A stretch of 64,000 nucleotides of DNA from Sphaerisporangium flaviroseum (GCF_039537005.1 NZ_BAAAZR010000004.1:310001-374000), one strand, 5' to 3'. Positions 1 to 8,611 are shown, counted from the first letter of the stretch. Made by a program: numbers and translations. Notes: a model not told the origin generated them from the sequence alone.

Positions 1-2
1 GG

Positions 3-500
3 CTGGACACCTTCCAGGACGGGCCGATGTACGGCAACGGGGGCGTGCACGTGCTGTACGGGACGGGACGGGGGCTCACCGCGATCGGCGGCGAGTTCTG
101 GTCGCGCGAGACCAAGGGCATCGGCCGGAAGAGCCTGAACACCGACCGGCTCGGCTCGGCGCTCGCCGCGGGCGACCTCAACGGGGACGGCGACGCGGAG
201 CTGGCGATCGGCGTGCCGGGCGGCAACATGGTCCTGGTGCTCGCCGGCACCCGTAGGGGCGGGCTGACGGCCCGGCACCACACCATCGTCAAAGGCAGGA
301 AGGGCCACCCCGGGGACCTGTACGGATCCTCCGTCGCGATCACCGGTTCAGGGCTCGCCGTGGGCTCCCCCGGCGCGGGCCGGGTCACGCTGATCCCGTC
401 CCGTACCAAAAAGGGCTCCTACACCGGGCTGCGCCTGACCGGCGCCCGAGCGCTGGCAGGACCCTCCAACAGCCTATTCGGCTTCGCTGTCGCCCCCTGA
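3..500 (+). CDS. FG-GAP repeat protein, C-terminal part (partial)
   Basis: This is the 3' end of a gene that begins before the window; the frame is open from base 3 and stops with TGA at 498-500. The visible 166 residues contain a calcium-loop motif, DLNGDGDAELAIGVPG, and a second blade-like stretch, GSSVAITGSGLAVGSPGAGRV, both typical of FG-GAP/integrin-alpha beta-propeller repeats. Such proteins are usually exported in actinomycetes, but the signal peptide would lie outside the window. The ligand or partner cannot be told from this fragment. Confidence 0.8.
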   Translation: MDTFQDGPMYGNGGVHVLYGTGRGLTAIGGEFWSRETKGIGRKSLNTDRLGSALAAGDLNGDGDAELAIGVPGGNMVLVLAGTRRGGLTARHHTIVKGRKGHPGDLYGSSVAITGSGLAVGSPGAGRVTLIPSRTKKGSYTGLRLTGARALAGPSNSLFGFAVAP

Positions 501-506
501 GCGCTG

Positions 507-617
507 GGTCGGTCCTGCGCTGAAACTCGGCCCTGCGCTAGAAGTCGGTCCTGCGCTGGAACTCGGTCCCTGCGCTAGGAGTCGGTCCTGCGCTGGGAGT
601 CGGTCCTGCGCTGAGAG
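507..617. repeat. 18-bp tandem repeat, six copies
   Basis: Six imperfect copies of an 18-base unit (core TCGGTCCTGCGCT) begin at 509, 527, 545, 563, 582 and 600. One unit carries an extra C. The array fills the space between the stop of the FG-GAP gene and the stop of the convergent phosphatase gene, so it is probably non-coding. Spacers are only about five bases, which rules out a CRISPR array. It could act in transcription termination or simply be a slippage-prone minisatellite. Confidence 0.85.
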
Positions 618-645
618 GAGCGTCCTTGTCAGCACCTGACGGCGG

Positions 646-2226
646 TCAGGTCAGGACGCGTTCTCCGGCGGGGATGGTGAAGCGGGCGGCCGTTCTCGCC
701 GGGGCGCCCATGCGGCTGATGTAGTCCAGGGTGCGGAAGTCCGCCTTCAGCTCCTGCGGCGTGGCACGGCACATGATGTAGCCACGCCGCTCGTTGACGA
801 ACCTCATGTGCGGGTTCTCCGCGAGCAGGGCCGCGTCCCTAGCCGGGTCGTGGTACCCGTCGCCGTCGCTGGAGATGGACGTGCTCACCAGCTCAACCCC
901 GACCCGGTCCGCGTCGGGATCGTCGAAGTCGGCCACCAGGTCGGAGGCGGAGGCCACGTGGGCATCGCCGGTGAGCACGATCGGGTTGCCGTCGCCGGAG
1001 GCGGCCAGGGTGCCGAGCAGCCGGTCGCGCTCGGCGGGGTACCCGTCCCAGGCGTCCACGTTCAGCTCTCTGCCCGGGCCGAGATGGTAGTCGCGCTGGC
1101 CCAGGATGATCTGCTGGGCGATGAGGTTCCACGTCCCCGAGGAGGACCGCAGGCCCTCGGCCAGCCACTCCATCTGGTCGTCCCCCAGCATGACCCGTTC
1201 CTGGCCGAGACGCTCGTCGCAGCCGGACCGCATCCCGTCGTCGCACGGCTGGTGGTCGCGGTATTGCCGGGTGTCCAGGAGGTGGAAGGTCGCGAGCGAG
1301 CCCCACCCCACCCGCCGGTTGATCTTGATGCGGGAGCCGCGGGCGACGGCGGACCTGCGCAGCGGCATGTGCTCGTAATACGCCTGGAATCCGGCCGCTT
1401 TGCGGGTGCCGAAGCCGGGGACGAGCGTGCCGGGGTTGTCGGCGGCCCAGTTGTTCTCCACCTCGTGGTCGTCGAAGATCACCAGCCACGGGCTGTTGCG
1501 GTGGGCGAACTGCAGGTCGGGGTCGGTCTTGTACTGCGCGTGCCGCACCCGGTAGTCGGCGAGCGTCTGCAGCTTGCCGCCCACGTGGCGCCGTACGTTG
1601 CCGTTCGCCGCCGTGTAGACGCCGGCCGAGTACTCGTAGATGTAGTCGCCGAGATGGACGACCAGGTCGGGGTCCTGCTCTGCCATCCGGCGGTAGGCCG
1701 TGTAGTAGCCGTGTTCGTACTGGGCGCAGGACACCGCGGCGAAGGTGAAGGAGTCCGCGGTGGTGGGCGAGGTACGCGTGCGTCCGACCGGCGACAGATG
1801 GCCGTTCGCGCGGAAGCGGTAGAAGTACTCCCGCCCTGGACCCAGCCCGTGGACCTCCACGTGCACCGCGTGGGCGGAGCCGGGGCGCGCGGTCGCCGTG
1901 CCGGTCCGTACGACCTGGCGGAAGCGCTCGTCGGTGGCGACCTGCCAGCCGACCTCCACATCGCGGCCCGGCATACCGCCGTGGCCGTCGGAGGCCAGGG
2001 GGTCGGGGGCGAGGCGGGTCCACAGCACTACTCCGTCCGCCTCCGGGTCGCCCGAGGCGATGCCGAGCGTGAACGGATCGGGTGCGGCACAGCCCGTGCT
2101 CGTGAAGGTCGTCCACGAGGCCGAGCGTGGCGGGGCGGAGGCGTCGGCGGACCCGGGTAGCACCAGGCCCCCGGCACCCGCCGTGGCGGCGATCAGGAAC
2201 GCTCTGCGTGAGGGGTTCTGCTCCAC
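646..2226 (-). CDS. phoD: PhoD-family alkaline phosphatase, Tat-exported
   Basis: This is a secreted metal-dependent phosphodiesterase/phosphatase of the PhoD family, expected to release phosphate from extracellular phosphoesters. The 526-residue protein begins with a twin-arginine signal (SRRAFL, residues 6-11, then a hydrophobic stretch to about residue 30). An N-terminal fibronectin-like PhoD_N region (about 48-150) is followed by the metallophosphatase core: SCAQYEHGYY (166-175), LGDYIYEY (192-199), FDDHEVENNW (251-260) and TGDAHVASA (419-427), which carry the expected metal ligands. The start is GTG with a weak GAGGG just upstream. It converges on the FG-GAP gene. No Pho-box was identified. 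Confidence 0.93.
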   Translation of the reverse strand: MEQNPSRRAFLIAATAGAGGLVLPGSADASAPPRSASWTTFTSTGCAAPDPFTLGIASGDPEADGVVLWTRLAPDPLASDGHGGMPGRDVEVGWQVATDERFRQVVRTGTATARPGSAHAVHVEVHGLGPGREYFYRFRANGHLSPVGRTRTSPTTADSFTFAAVSCAQYEHGYYTAYRRMAEQDPDLVVHLGDYIYEYSAGVYTAANGNVRRHVGGKLQTLADYRVRHAQYKTDPDLQFAHRNSPWLVIFDDHEVENNWAADNPGTLVPGFGTRKAAGFQAYYEHMPLRRSAVARGSRIKINRRVGWGSLATFHLLDTRQYRDHQPCDDGMRSGCDERLGQERVMLGDDQMEWLAEGLRSSSGTWNLIAQQIILGQRDYHLGPGRELNVDAWDGYPAERDRLLGTLAASGDGNPIVLTGDAHVASASDLVADFDDPDADRVGVELVSTSISSDGDGYHDPARDAALLAENPHMRFVNERRGYIMCRATPQELKADFRTLDYISRMGAPARTAARFTIPAGERVLT

Positions 2227-2442
2227 GCCCTCAAGTGCAGACCTCCCGCCCGACCTGCGGGCGATGGCTCGATGTCGGCGGCGTGAACAGCTGTCGCACA
2301 GGCGAGTGGACTACCCACCGCGGCTGAACGGCGGCCAACGCGAAGACGACCTCTTCCAACTTCCTGGCGAAGTCTCCGGACGAAACCGGCCCGCGAGGCG
2401 TCAAGTATTACGGACGTCCTCGCGGGCTCGGTCGCCGCGCGG

Positions 2443-2466
2443 GGTCCGGGCCGGATGACCCGGACC
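2443..2466 (-). terminator. Hairpin downstream of the GlsB-type gene
   Basis: A perfect 8-bp stem, GGTCCGGG/CCCGGACC, encloses an 8-base loop and lies 24 bases after the stop of the minus-strand membrane-protein gene. There is no strong T-run, so this is a probable but not classical terminator. Confidence 0.45.
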
Positions 2467-2489
2467 TCCTGATGTCCCGGCGGGACGGG

Positions 2490-2762
2490 TCACGTCACCC
2501 GGCGTCTGCTGTAGAGGGCGGTCGCGAGCAGGACACCGACGATGGCGAGGATGATCTGGAGGATCAGCTCAAGCCAGTCGATACCCCGGGTCGTCGCCAC
2601 GCCGAGGGCACCGGCGATGGCGGTGCCGATCAGGGCCGCGATGATACCGATCACGATGGTCAGCCAGATCGGGATGTTCTGCCGCCCCGGGATGAGGAGC
2701 CGCGCGAGCACACCGATCACCAGACCGACGATGATCGCGCTGAAAATTCCGCTGACATGCAT
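2490..2762 (-). CDS. GlsB/YeaQ/YmgE-family small membrane protein
   Basis: This is a 90-residue hydrophobic protein of the transglycosylase-associated (GlsB/YeaQ/YmgE) family, linked in other bacteria to general stress responses. Three membrane segments are visible. Family glycine patterns include GLVIGVLARLLIPG near the N-terminus and IGIIAALIGTAIAG in the second helix. The ATG at 2760-2762 was chosen because a GGAGG sits seven bases upstream; a GTG six bases earlier would overlap that ribosome site. The gene is monocistronic, with a GC-rich hairpin after it. Confidence 0.9.
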   Translation of the reverse strand: MHVSGIFSAIIVGLVIGVLARLLIPGRQNIPIWLTIVIGIIAALIGTAIAGALGVATTRGIDWLELILQIILAIVGVLLATALYSRRRVT

Positions 2763-3009
2763 CTTCACGCCTCCGATATTCGGTTGTCATCCGTATTCCC
2801 ACGGGAGAGGCGATCGATACGTCTGCGCAGGTCAGCGGAGGGAAATGTCGCCTATAACGGTCCAGAAACCCCCTCACTGCCGACGCCCACCCGGCCACGC
2901 CGGCGAACCTGAAGTCGGCCACCGGGCTGGATCGAGTTGAGGTCTTGTCGGTGAGGTCGAGGGAACACCTCCCCGCCGCCGCGCTCACCCCCATGGCCTA
3001 GTAAGCAGG

Positions 3010-3199
3010 CGCTGGCGCGAATCACCTCCGATGCCGGATCGAGTGTTACGGCGCCGACACGGCGGGACGCGACGCGGTGAACCCGGCGCGGTGAACCCGG
3101 CGCCGTGCTACGGCGGGCAACCCGGGGTGGGTGGGTGAGCCGGGGCCCATTCTCGCCGAACCACTCCACAAGAACATGCCCGCTAATACCCGGTCGAAG
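3010..3199 (+). repeat. Dispersed repeat, copy 1 (tandem with copy 2)
   Basis: This is a roughly 190-bp unit whose conserved landmarks are CACCTCCG, CGACACGGCGGGAC, GCGGTGAACCCGGCGC, CTACGGCGGGCAACCC, GGTGGGTGGGTGAGCC and GGCCCATTCTCGCCGAACC, ending in AACATGCCCGCT. The same landmarks recur in order immediately downstream (copy 2), and the 3' half recurs near 61.7 and 63.2 kb. Open frames across it look like by-products of GC-rich repeat sequence, not genes. Confidence 0.85.
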
Positions 3200-3430
3200 A
3201 GCCGCCGGCGCAGACCACCTCCGGCGCCCGAATCGGGTGTTGCGGCTCCGACACGGCGGGACCGACGCGGTGAACCCGGCGCCGTGAACCCGGCGCCGTG
3301 CTACGGCGGGCAACCCGGGGGCGGGTACATAAGCCGGGGGGCAAAGGAGCCGGGGTGGGTGGGTGAGCCGGGCCCATTCTCGCCGAACCGATTCACAGGC
3401 AACATGCCCGCTGATGATCAGGTCGATAGG
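3200..3430 (+). repeat. Dispersed repeat, copy 2, with 34-bp insertion
   Basis: This is a direct tandem copy of the preceding unit with the same order of landmarks. It differs by an insertion of about 34 bases (about 3327-3360, containing ACATAAGCCGGGGGGCAAAG) between the CAACCCGGG and GGTGGGTGGGTGAGCC blocks. It lies between a membrane-protein promoter and the 3' end of a HAD hydrolase gene. Confidence 0.83.
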
Positions 3431-3454
3431 TCGCGGCACCACCCTGACGCGGCG

Positions 3455-4060
3455 CTACGGCGGTCCCGGCGTGGTCAGTGCCATCTTCAGGTCGGCGCGC
3501 AGTGTCCCGGCGTCGCGGAAGTGGATGGCGCTCATCCCGGCCGACTCCGCGCCGCCGACGTTCACCAGGCGGTCGTCGACGAACAGCACGTCCGCCGGCC
3601 GCACGCCGAGCTCGGCCGCCACCCGGAGATAGATCTCCTCGTCCGGCTTCACCAGACCCATGATGCCGCTGTAGAAGCGGGCGTCCAGCGTCTGGATCCA
3701 CGGCAGCCGCTCGATGCCCTCCGCTATGCAGATCGGGGCGTTCGACAGCAACGCCAGCGGATGCCCGGCCTCCCTGAGGTCCGCCAGGATCGCCACGGTG
3801 TCCTCGTTGTGATGGATCCAGCTTTCGACGTCGAGCGTGACCAGGCGCCGCACCTCCGCCTGGCTCACCGGGTGGCCCAGGACCTGCGACCAGTAGTCCT
3901 CCGGCGTCAGCGCTCCCCGGTCGAACTCCAGCCGGTGCCGCCAGTAGCCCTCCCAGAAGCGGCCGGGGTCGATGCCGGCGGCCTGCGTCAACAGCTCGCG
4001 TTCACGTTCCGGCTGAGCGTGGGACAGCACTTCCCCGTAGTCGAACAGCACCCATTTCAT
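3455..4060 (-). CDS. HAD superfamily hydrolase (DxG-type, YihX-like)
   Basis: This is a 201-residue haloacid dehalogenase-like phosphatase. Motif I is FDYGEV with nucleophile Asp7, of the D-x-G form seen in YihX and epoxide-hydrolase N-domain relatives. Motif II is LLSNAP (Ser106), motif III is Lys138 in KPDEEIY, and motif IV is FVDDRLVN (Asp162/163). The substrate is unknown; a sugar or nucleotide phosphate is plausible for the family. The ATG at 4058-4060 was chosen because the protein then starts directly at the first strand of motif I. It lies 20 bases after a same-strand hydrolase gene and may be co-transcribed with it. Confidence 0.88.
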   Translation of the reverse strand: MKWVLFDYGEVLSHAQPERERELLTQAAGIDPGRFWEGYWRHRLEFDRGALTPEDYWSQVLGHPVSQAEVRRLVTLDVESWIHHNEDTVAILADLREAGHPLALLSNAPICIAEGIERLPWIQTLDARFYSGIMGLVKPDEEIYLRVAAELGVRPADVLFVDDRLVNVGGAESAGMSAIHFRDAGTLRADLKMALTTPGPP

Positions 4061-4080
4061 GATCGTGATGTTACCGAACG

Positions 4081-4932
4081 TCAGACCTTGAGGAACGGCT
4101 CCACGTGCTCGTTCACGGCTCCGCAGCCCAGGTAGTTGCGCACCGTGTGGAAGTCGGCCCAGTCGATGTTGACCTTCTGGTCGCGGAAGACGCCGTCGAA
4201 ACAGCTCTTCAACGCTCCTGGAATCGCCGCGATGTCGTCCTTGTCGGCGATGTTCACCCAGCGGCCCACGCCCTGGGGGCACCTGCCCCGCCCTCCCGTG
4301 GGCAGCGGCTGGAGCCGCTCGAAGACCACCCCGCGCATCGCCAGCGGGCTGCCGAGCGTGACGAACAGATCGACGGACAGATCGGGGTGCGCCCACAGCG
4401 CCTCGTACGCCACCACGCTGCCCAGGGAGTGGGCGATGACCACCTTGGGCTTGTTACGGCGGATCACATCGGCGACGGCGTTCCGCGACCGCACCCTGGC
4501 CGCGGCCTCCGTGCTCGCGAAGTAGGCCGCGACCTCGGGGCAGAAGTCCTCGGCGAAGCTCTTGGCGTGCGGCCCGAGCCTCAGGAGCAGCCATTCGGCG
4601 AACCGGTGGATCAGCCCGGTGAGCGTCTCCCCCGCGAAGTTCCCGGCGCCGCCCATCTGCTTCATCCAGTCGGCGAGCACGAGCTGCGACGCCGAGTCCA
4701 TCTTGCGCAGGTCGCGTTTGCTCGCCGGGGGGATCTCCTTGCGGAGCAGGTGGGCATAGTAGGCGACCTCGCTGACGTAGGTCTGCCCGGTGTACGGGGC
4801 GCCGCCCGACAGCCCGGCGTGCAGGTAGCGATCCCACTTCTGCCGCATGGTCTCCGCGGCGCCCTCGGCCGATCCCGCGGCCACGTAGTAGCGGTACTTG
4901 CCGATGCCGTGAACCCCCACGATCCTCGTCAC
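4081..4932 (-). CDS. Alpha/beta-hydrolase (lipase-like serine hydrolase)
   Basis: This is a 283-residue cytosolic alpha/beta-hydrolase fold protein. It starts MTRIVGVHGIG, with the oxyanion-loop HGIG at residues 8-11. The nucleophile elbow is IAHSLGS with Ser169, and a late His in WADFHTVRN is the probable catalytic base. The start is the GTG at 4930-4932, seven bases after GGGAGG. The substrate is unknown; the fold and sequence resemble PGAP1/lipase-class proteins more than small-molecule esterases. It precedes the HAD hydrolase on the same strand. Confidence 0.82.
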   Translation of the reverse strand: MTRIVGVHGIGKYRYYVAAGSAEGAAETMRQKWDRYLHAGLSGGAPYTGQTYVSEVAYYAHLLRKEIPPASKRDLRKMDSASQLVLADWMKQMGGAGNFAGETLTGLIHRFAEWLLLRLGPHAKSFAEDFCPEVAAYFASTEAAARVRSRNAVADVIRRNKPKVVIAHSLGSVVAYEALWAHPDLSVDLFVTLGSPLAMRGVVFERLQPLPTGGRGRCPQGVGRWVNIADKDDIAAIPGALKSCFDGVFRDQKVNIDWADFHTVRNYLGCGAVNEHVEPFLKV

Positions 4933-5128
4933 CGCATGGCCTCCCAGGGTCGCTGACGTACTCGGCTCGGCGGGTGCGGCCGAACGCTTGACTGGAGAAC
5001 ATGGACACTGTGCCCGAGCTTGGCGATCACCACAAGCGCACGCACGACCACGGCACAGGACACTCCCCTGCCGGCAAGACCCGCAAATCAGTTGATCTGG
5101 GGCGGGACCCACCGGCTACCCTGGGAGA

Positions 5129-5554
5129 ATGCCTGGTCCGCCTCACGTCCGCGGCTCGGTCTCCATCCCGGAGCCCGAGCTCGGCTGGCGTTTCTCACGT
5201 TCGTCCGGCCCGGGCGGCCAGGGGGTCAACACCACCGACAGCCGTGTGGAGCTGAGCTTCGACCTCGCGGCCACCGGCGCTCTGCCCCCGGCGCTCAAGG
5301 CCCGCGCGCTCGAGCGGCTGAGCTCGCGCCTGGTCGACGGAGTGATCACCATCGTCGCCTCGGAGTACCGCTCCCAGCTTCGCAACCGCGAGGCGGCCAA
5401 GGAGCGCCTGACGCGCCTGCTCGAAGGCGCCATCGCTCCCCCGCCCAAGAAGCGCCGGGCCACCAAGCCGTCGCGGCGCGCGGTCGAGAGACGCCTCACG
5501 GCCAAGAAGCACCGCTCCGACGTCAAGCGCCTCCGCCGCTCCGACGAGAGCTGA
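5129..5554 (+). CDS. arfB: ArfB-type peptidyl-tRNA hydrolase (ribosome rescue)
   Basis: This is a 141-residue release-factor-like protein that hydrolyses peptidyl-tRNA on ribosomes stalled without a stop codon. The RF-1 catalytic loop is clear: SSGPGGQGVN with GGQ at residues 29-31, followed by TDSRVEL. The C-terminus is a basic tail (PPKKRRATKPSRRAVERR) of the type that enters the empty mRNA channel in the ArfB/ICT1 family. There is no codon-recognition domain, as expected. It is convergent with a DinB-like gene, with about 17 bases between stops. Confidence 0.92.
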   Translation: MPGPPHVRGSVSIPEPELGWRFSRSSGPGGQGVNTTDSRVELSFDLAATGALPPALKARALERLSSRLVDGVITIVASEYRSQLRNREAAKERLTRLLEGAIAPPPKKRRATKPSRRAVERRLTAKKHRSDVKRLRRSDES

Positions 5555-5574
5555 CCCTCCGCCCCGGCGGGTCA
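5552..5574. terminator. Shared hairpin between convergent stops
   Basis: The interval contains TGACCC and GGGTCA as matching arms around a CCGCCCCGGC core and overlaps both stop codons (TGA of arfB, TCA of the opposing gene). It probably serves both directions, though the T-run is weak. Confidence 0.4.
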
Positions 5575-6210
5575 GATCCGGCGATCCTCCATCTCCCAGA
5601 TGTGGTCGATGACGTGCCAGGCGATCCGCCGGGCGGCGTACCGGGCCGGCCATCCGCCGGGCGCCTGCGGCGAGCCGTCCGAAGGCTTGCCGAGCACCTC
5701 GATGATCTCATCGCGCATCGCGGCCCGTGCCGCGTGATCCTCGATGGCGAAAGGGCGATGCCGCACCCCGATCTTGCGGGCGTACGACCGCTCCGCCTCC
5801 ACCACATGCGCCACCATCTTGTCGCGGTCCCGGCCGCCCCCGCGCGGCCCCTTGCGAAGCTCCTCGGGAGAGCCCGCGGCCACCTCGTCGAGGACCTCCC
5901 AGGATGCCCTGATCAGCAGGGTGTCGCGCTCGGCGGTCGCCGCGTCCACGGGGCGGGCGTCGATGCCGGGGATCGCCGACGGGGCGCCGAAGTCGGTGGT
6001 CGTGCCGCCGGGAGCACGCTCGACCACGGTGAACGCGTCCGGCTCGAACGGCAGGCCGGCCCGTTCGGCGATCACCCGGTAGCGGGGCACGTACTCCATC
6101 AGGGCTTCCAGCGCGGCCTCTTCGCCCTTGCCGACGCGGCACCATCCCGGCCAGTCGTAAGCGCAGGCGAAGACCTTCTTCGCACCGATCTCCAGGTAAA
6201 TGTCCGTCAT
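5572..6210 (-). CDS. DinB-superfamily protein
   Basis: This is a 212-residue protein. The second half has the histidine spacing of DinB-like four-helix metal proteins, with MVAHVVEAE near residue 130 and AWHVIDHIWEMED at the C-terminus. In actinomycetes these often act as small-thiol-dependent transferases or isomerases, but no substrate can be named here. The first about 110 residues form an extra domain that I do not recognise. The start ATG sits just upstream of the HAD-IIA gene stop, suggesting read-through in the same direction. Confidence 0.7.
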   Translation of the reverse strand: MTDIYLEIGAKKVFACAYDWPGWCRVGKGEEAALEALMEYVPRYRVIAERAGLPFEPDAFTVVERAPGGTTTDFGAPSAIPGIDARPVDAATAERDTLLIRASWEVLDEVAAGSPEELRKGPRGGGRDRDKMVAHVVEAERSYARKIGVRHRPFAIEDHAARAAMRDEIIEVLGKPSDGSPQAPGGWPARYAARRIAWHVIDHIWEMEDRRI

Positions 6211-6249
6211 AAGGCCATCCTGCCCCGAGAGCCTGACAGGGAGCGGCAG

Positions 6250-7032
6250 CTATTCGACGAGATCGATCAGATCGGCCACGGACTGCACCACGCGCGAGGG
6301 GCGGAACGGGTAGCGGTCGATCTGGTCCTTGGTGGTCACCCCGGTCAGCACCAGGATGGTGTGCAGGCCGGCCTCCATGCCGGAGACGATGTCGGTGTCC
6401 ATACGGTCGCCGATCATCGCGGTGCTCTCGCTGTGGCCGTCGATGGCGTTCAGCGCGCTGCGCATCATCATCGGGTTCGGCTTGCCCACGAAGTACGGCT
6501 CGACGCCCGTGGCCTTGGTGATCATCGCGGCGACCGCGCCGCAGGCCGGAAGGGACCCCTCGTTGGACGGGCCGACGGCGTCGGGGTTGGTGGCGATGAA
6601 CCTGCTGCCGGCGTCGATGAGCCGGATCGCGCGGGTTATCGCCGTGAAGCTGTAGGTGCGGGTCTCGCCGAGCACGACGTAGTCGGGGGCGGTGTCGGTC
6701 AGGATGTAGCCCACTTCGTGCAGGGCCGTGGTCAGGCCCGCCTCGCCGATGACGTACGCCGAGCCGCCGGGGCGCTGGTCGTCGAGGAACCTGGCCGTGG
6801 CCAGCGCCGAGGTCCAGATCGCCTCGGCCGGCACTTCGAGCCCGACTCCGCGCAGCCGTACGGACAGGTCACGTGGGGTGTAGATGGAGTTGTTGGTCAG
6901 TACAAGGAACCGCTTGCCCGAGTCGCGCAGACTCCGGATGAACTCCTCGGCTCCGGGCACGGGACTTCCCTCATGGACGAGCACGCCGTCCATGTCGGAC
7001 AACCAGCACTCGATCGGCTTACGCTCGTTCAC
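6250..7032 (-). CDS. HAD-IIA family phosphatase (NagD-like)
   Basis: This is a 260-residue HAD-IIA phosphatase. Motif I is LSDMDGVL (Asp13, Asp15), motif II is VLTNNS (Thr46), the catalytic Lys184 lies in FVGKPNP, and motif IV is IGDRMDTD (208-214). NagD and related enzymes dephosphorylate nucleotide or sugar phosphates. The length matches the family. The start chosen is the GTG at 7030-7032, with GGGG upstream; longer versions add residues not typical of the family. It lies just upstream of the DinB-like gene on the same strand. Confidence 0.9.
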   Translation of the reverse strand: MNERKPIECWLSDMDGVLVHEGSPVPGAEEFIRSLRDSGKRFLVLTNNSIYTPRDLSVRLRGVGLEVPAEAIWTSALATARFLDDQRPGGSAYVIGEAGLTTALHEVGYILTDTAPDYVVLGETRTYSFTAITRAIRLIDAGSRFIATNPDAVGPSNEGSLPACGAVAAMITKATGVEPYFVGKPNPMMMRSALNAIDGHSESTAMIGDRMDTDIVSGMEAGLHTILVLTGVTTKDQIDRYPFRPSRVVQSVADLIDLVE

Positions 7033-7170
7033 CGTTACCCCGCGTTCGACGCCCTTTGACTTACCGACCCAGGATGTCAGGTACACGGCCGACATTCACC
7101 CAGGCGTCGCCGCCGCCGCGATCGGGCGGGTCATTTCGCCATGCGCCCGGAGGCCACTCCGCCGCCCCGG

Positions 7171-7614
7171 TCACCTCATGGTGCGCCAGGTCTGCTCCTC
7201 GACCAGTTCCCTGCTCCGCCATCCGGACGGCGTGCGGACCATGCGGTGGTGGTACCAGCCGCCGCCCTGGATCAGCCCGGAGGTGTCGGCGGCGATCGCC
7301 TCCCTGGCGGGTGCGAGCGTGTCGGCGAAGGAGGCCGTCACGACGGCCTCGCCGCCGTCGTCGCCCTCGAACCGGATCGTCATCGCGCCGATGAGGTGCA
7401 GGCGTCCCGGCCAGTGCCGCAGGACGTCGGCGAGCCAAGCCTTGGCCTCCTGTCTCGGCCCCTTGATGCCGCCGGCGGAGGTGTAGTCGATCAGCGCGTC
7501 CTCGGTGAACACGGTGTCGAGCCGGTCCCAGTCGCCGCTGTCCACGGCGTAGGCGTATCGGGCGAGCACGTCGGCTATCTCCAGCCGGTCCGCGGTTTCC
7601 GTCGGGAAGGTCAT
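7171..7614 (-). CDS. SnoaL-like / NTF2-fold protein
   Basis: This is a 147-residue single-domain protein of the SnoaL-like (nuclear transport factor 2) fold. Typical features are ADRLEIADVLARYAYAVD at the N-terminus, DWDRLDTVFTEDALIDY, and a C-terminal WYHHRMVRTPSGWR strand pair. Many relatives are small dehydratases, isomerases or ligand-binding proteins. The ATG at 7612-7614 is preferred over a TTG twelve bases upstream. It is probably transcribed alone. Confidence 0.8.
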   Translation of the reverse strand: MTFPTETADRLEIADVLARYAYAVDSGDWDRLDTVFTEDALIDYTSAGGIKGPRQEAKAWLADVLRHWPGRLHLIGAMTIRFEGDDGGEAVVTASFADTLAPAREAIAADTSGLIQGGGWYHHRMVRTPSGWRSRELVEEQTWRTMR

Positions 7615-7668
7615 GCCGACATACAACCAAACGCTTGCTACATTATCGAGCCCGCGCTCCCCCGGCTT

Positions 7669-8574
7669 CTAAGCCCGGGGGGCCAGCCCCTCCAGGGCCC
7701 GCTCGGCACGGTCCAGCGACACGACGGGGTCGGCGTCCGGCGAGCCGATCTCGGGGTCGAAGTTGAGGTCGTGGAAGAGCTCGGTCACCCCCGCCGCGGC
7801 CAGCGCCTCGACGTCCGCGCGGATCTCCTCCAGCGACCCCGTCAGCGGCGCGCGACCGGGCAGGCCGGCCTCCCGCACCTTGGTGACGCCTCGGCAGATG
7901 AACCTCAGCGCACCGGGATCACGCCCGGCGACACGAGCGGCGTCCTTTACAATGTAGATCTGCTCACTGATGCGGGCCAGGTCCGCCCGGCTGGAGCTGA
8001 TCCAGCCGTCGGCCAGCTCCCCGGCGCGGCGCAGCGCCACCTCGGCGGTCCCCCCGAGCAGCACGGGCGGCGCCGGCCGCGGCTTGGGATCCTGGTGGGA
8101 CGGCGGGATCTCGTAGAACTCGCCCTTGTGGGAGATGATCTCGTCCGACCACAGCCGCCGCAGCACCTGCAAGTACTCCACGGCCCTGCGGCCCCGGCTC
8201 TCCATGGGCACGCCCGAGGCGACGAACTCCTCTGGAAGCCAGCCGAGCCCGAGCCCGACGTCGAGCCGCCCGCCGGAGACGTCCTGCAAGGTGGCGCACT
8301 GCTTGGCGAGCAGGGCCGGGGAGGAGAACGGCAGGTTCACCACGGCCACACCGAGCCGGATCCGGCTGGTGACGCCCGCCAGATACGCCAGTGTGACGAT
8401 GGGGTCCTGGACGCTGCGGTAGACCGGTCCCATCTGGTGGCCCACCGGGTAGAGCAGCCGCTGGAACGTCCAGAGCGAGTCGTAGCCGAGTTCCTCGGCG
8501 CGCCGCGCGATCTGGAGCATGTTGGCGGGCGTCGCCCACGAACCCGAGACGGGAACCCCGAAGCCAATCTTCAT
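7669..8574 (-). CDS. LLM-class F420-dependent oxidoreductase
   Basis: This is a 301-residue luciferase-like TIM-barrel oxidoreductase (TIGR03619-like), predicted to use coenzyme F420, a cofactor abundant in actinomycetes. Characteristic segments are MKIGFGVPVSG at the start, IARRAEELGYDSLW, LGVAVVNLPFSSPALLAKQ, GGRLDVGLGLGW and PVLLGGTAEVALRRAGELAD. The start ATG at 8572-8574 gives the usual family N-terminus. It is divergent from a phosphotransferase gene, with 37 bases between start codons, so the two promoters must overlap. The substrate is unknown. Confidence 0.9.
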   Translation of the reverse strand: MKIGFGVPVSGSWATPANMLQIARRAEELGYDSLWTFQRLLYPVGHQMGPVYRSVQDPIVTLAYLAGVTSRIRLGVAVVNLPFSSPALLAKQCATLQDVSGGRLDVGLGLGWLPEEFVASGVPMESRGRRAVEYLQVLRRLWSDEIISHKGEFYEIPPSHQDPKPRPAPPVLLGGTAEVALRRAGELADGWISSSRADLARISEQIYIVKDAARVAGRDPGALRFICRGVTKVREAGLPGRAPLTGSLEEIRADVEALAAAGVTELFHDLNFDPEIGSPDADPVVSLDRAERALEGLAPRA

Positions 8575-8611
8575 GACGCCCACCCTATGGGCACGCCCGT
8601 AGATTGGACCG

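Noticed and set aside
507..617. Possible CRISPR array
   Set aside because: Units are 18 bases with almost no spacers between them and no cas genes are present; it is a tandem repeat.
808..2160. Long plus-strand frame opposite the phosphatase
   Set aside because: It is a GC-rich shadow of the PhoD coding strand with no recognisable domain.
2852..3442. Open frames encoding GENGPRLTHPP-type sequence as genes
   Set aside because: They arise from the dispersed repeat read on the minus strand, change frame between copies and lack ribosome sites.
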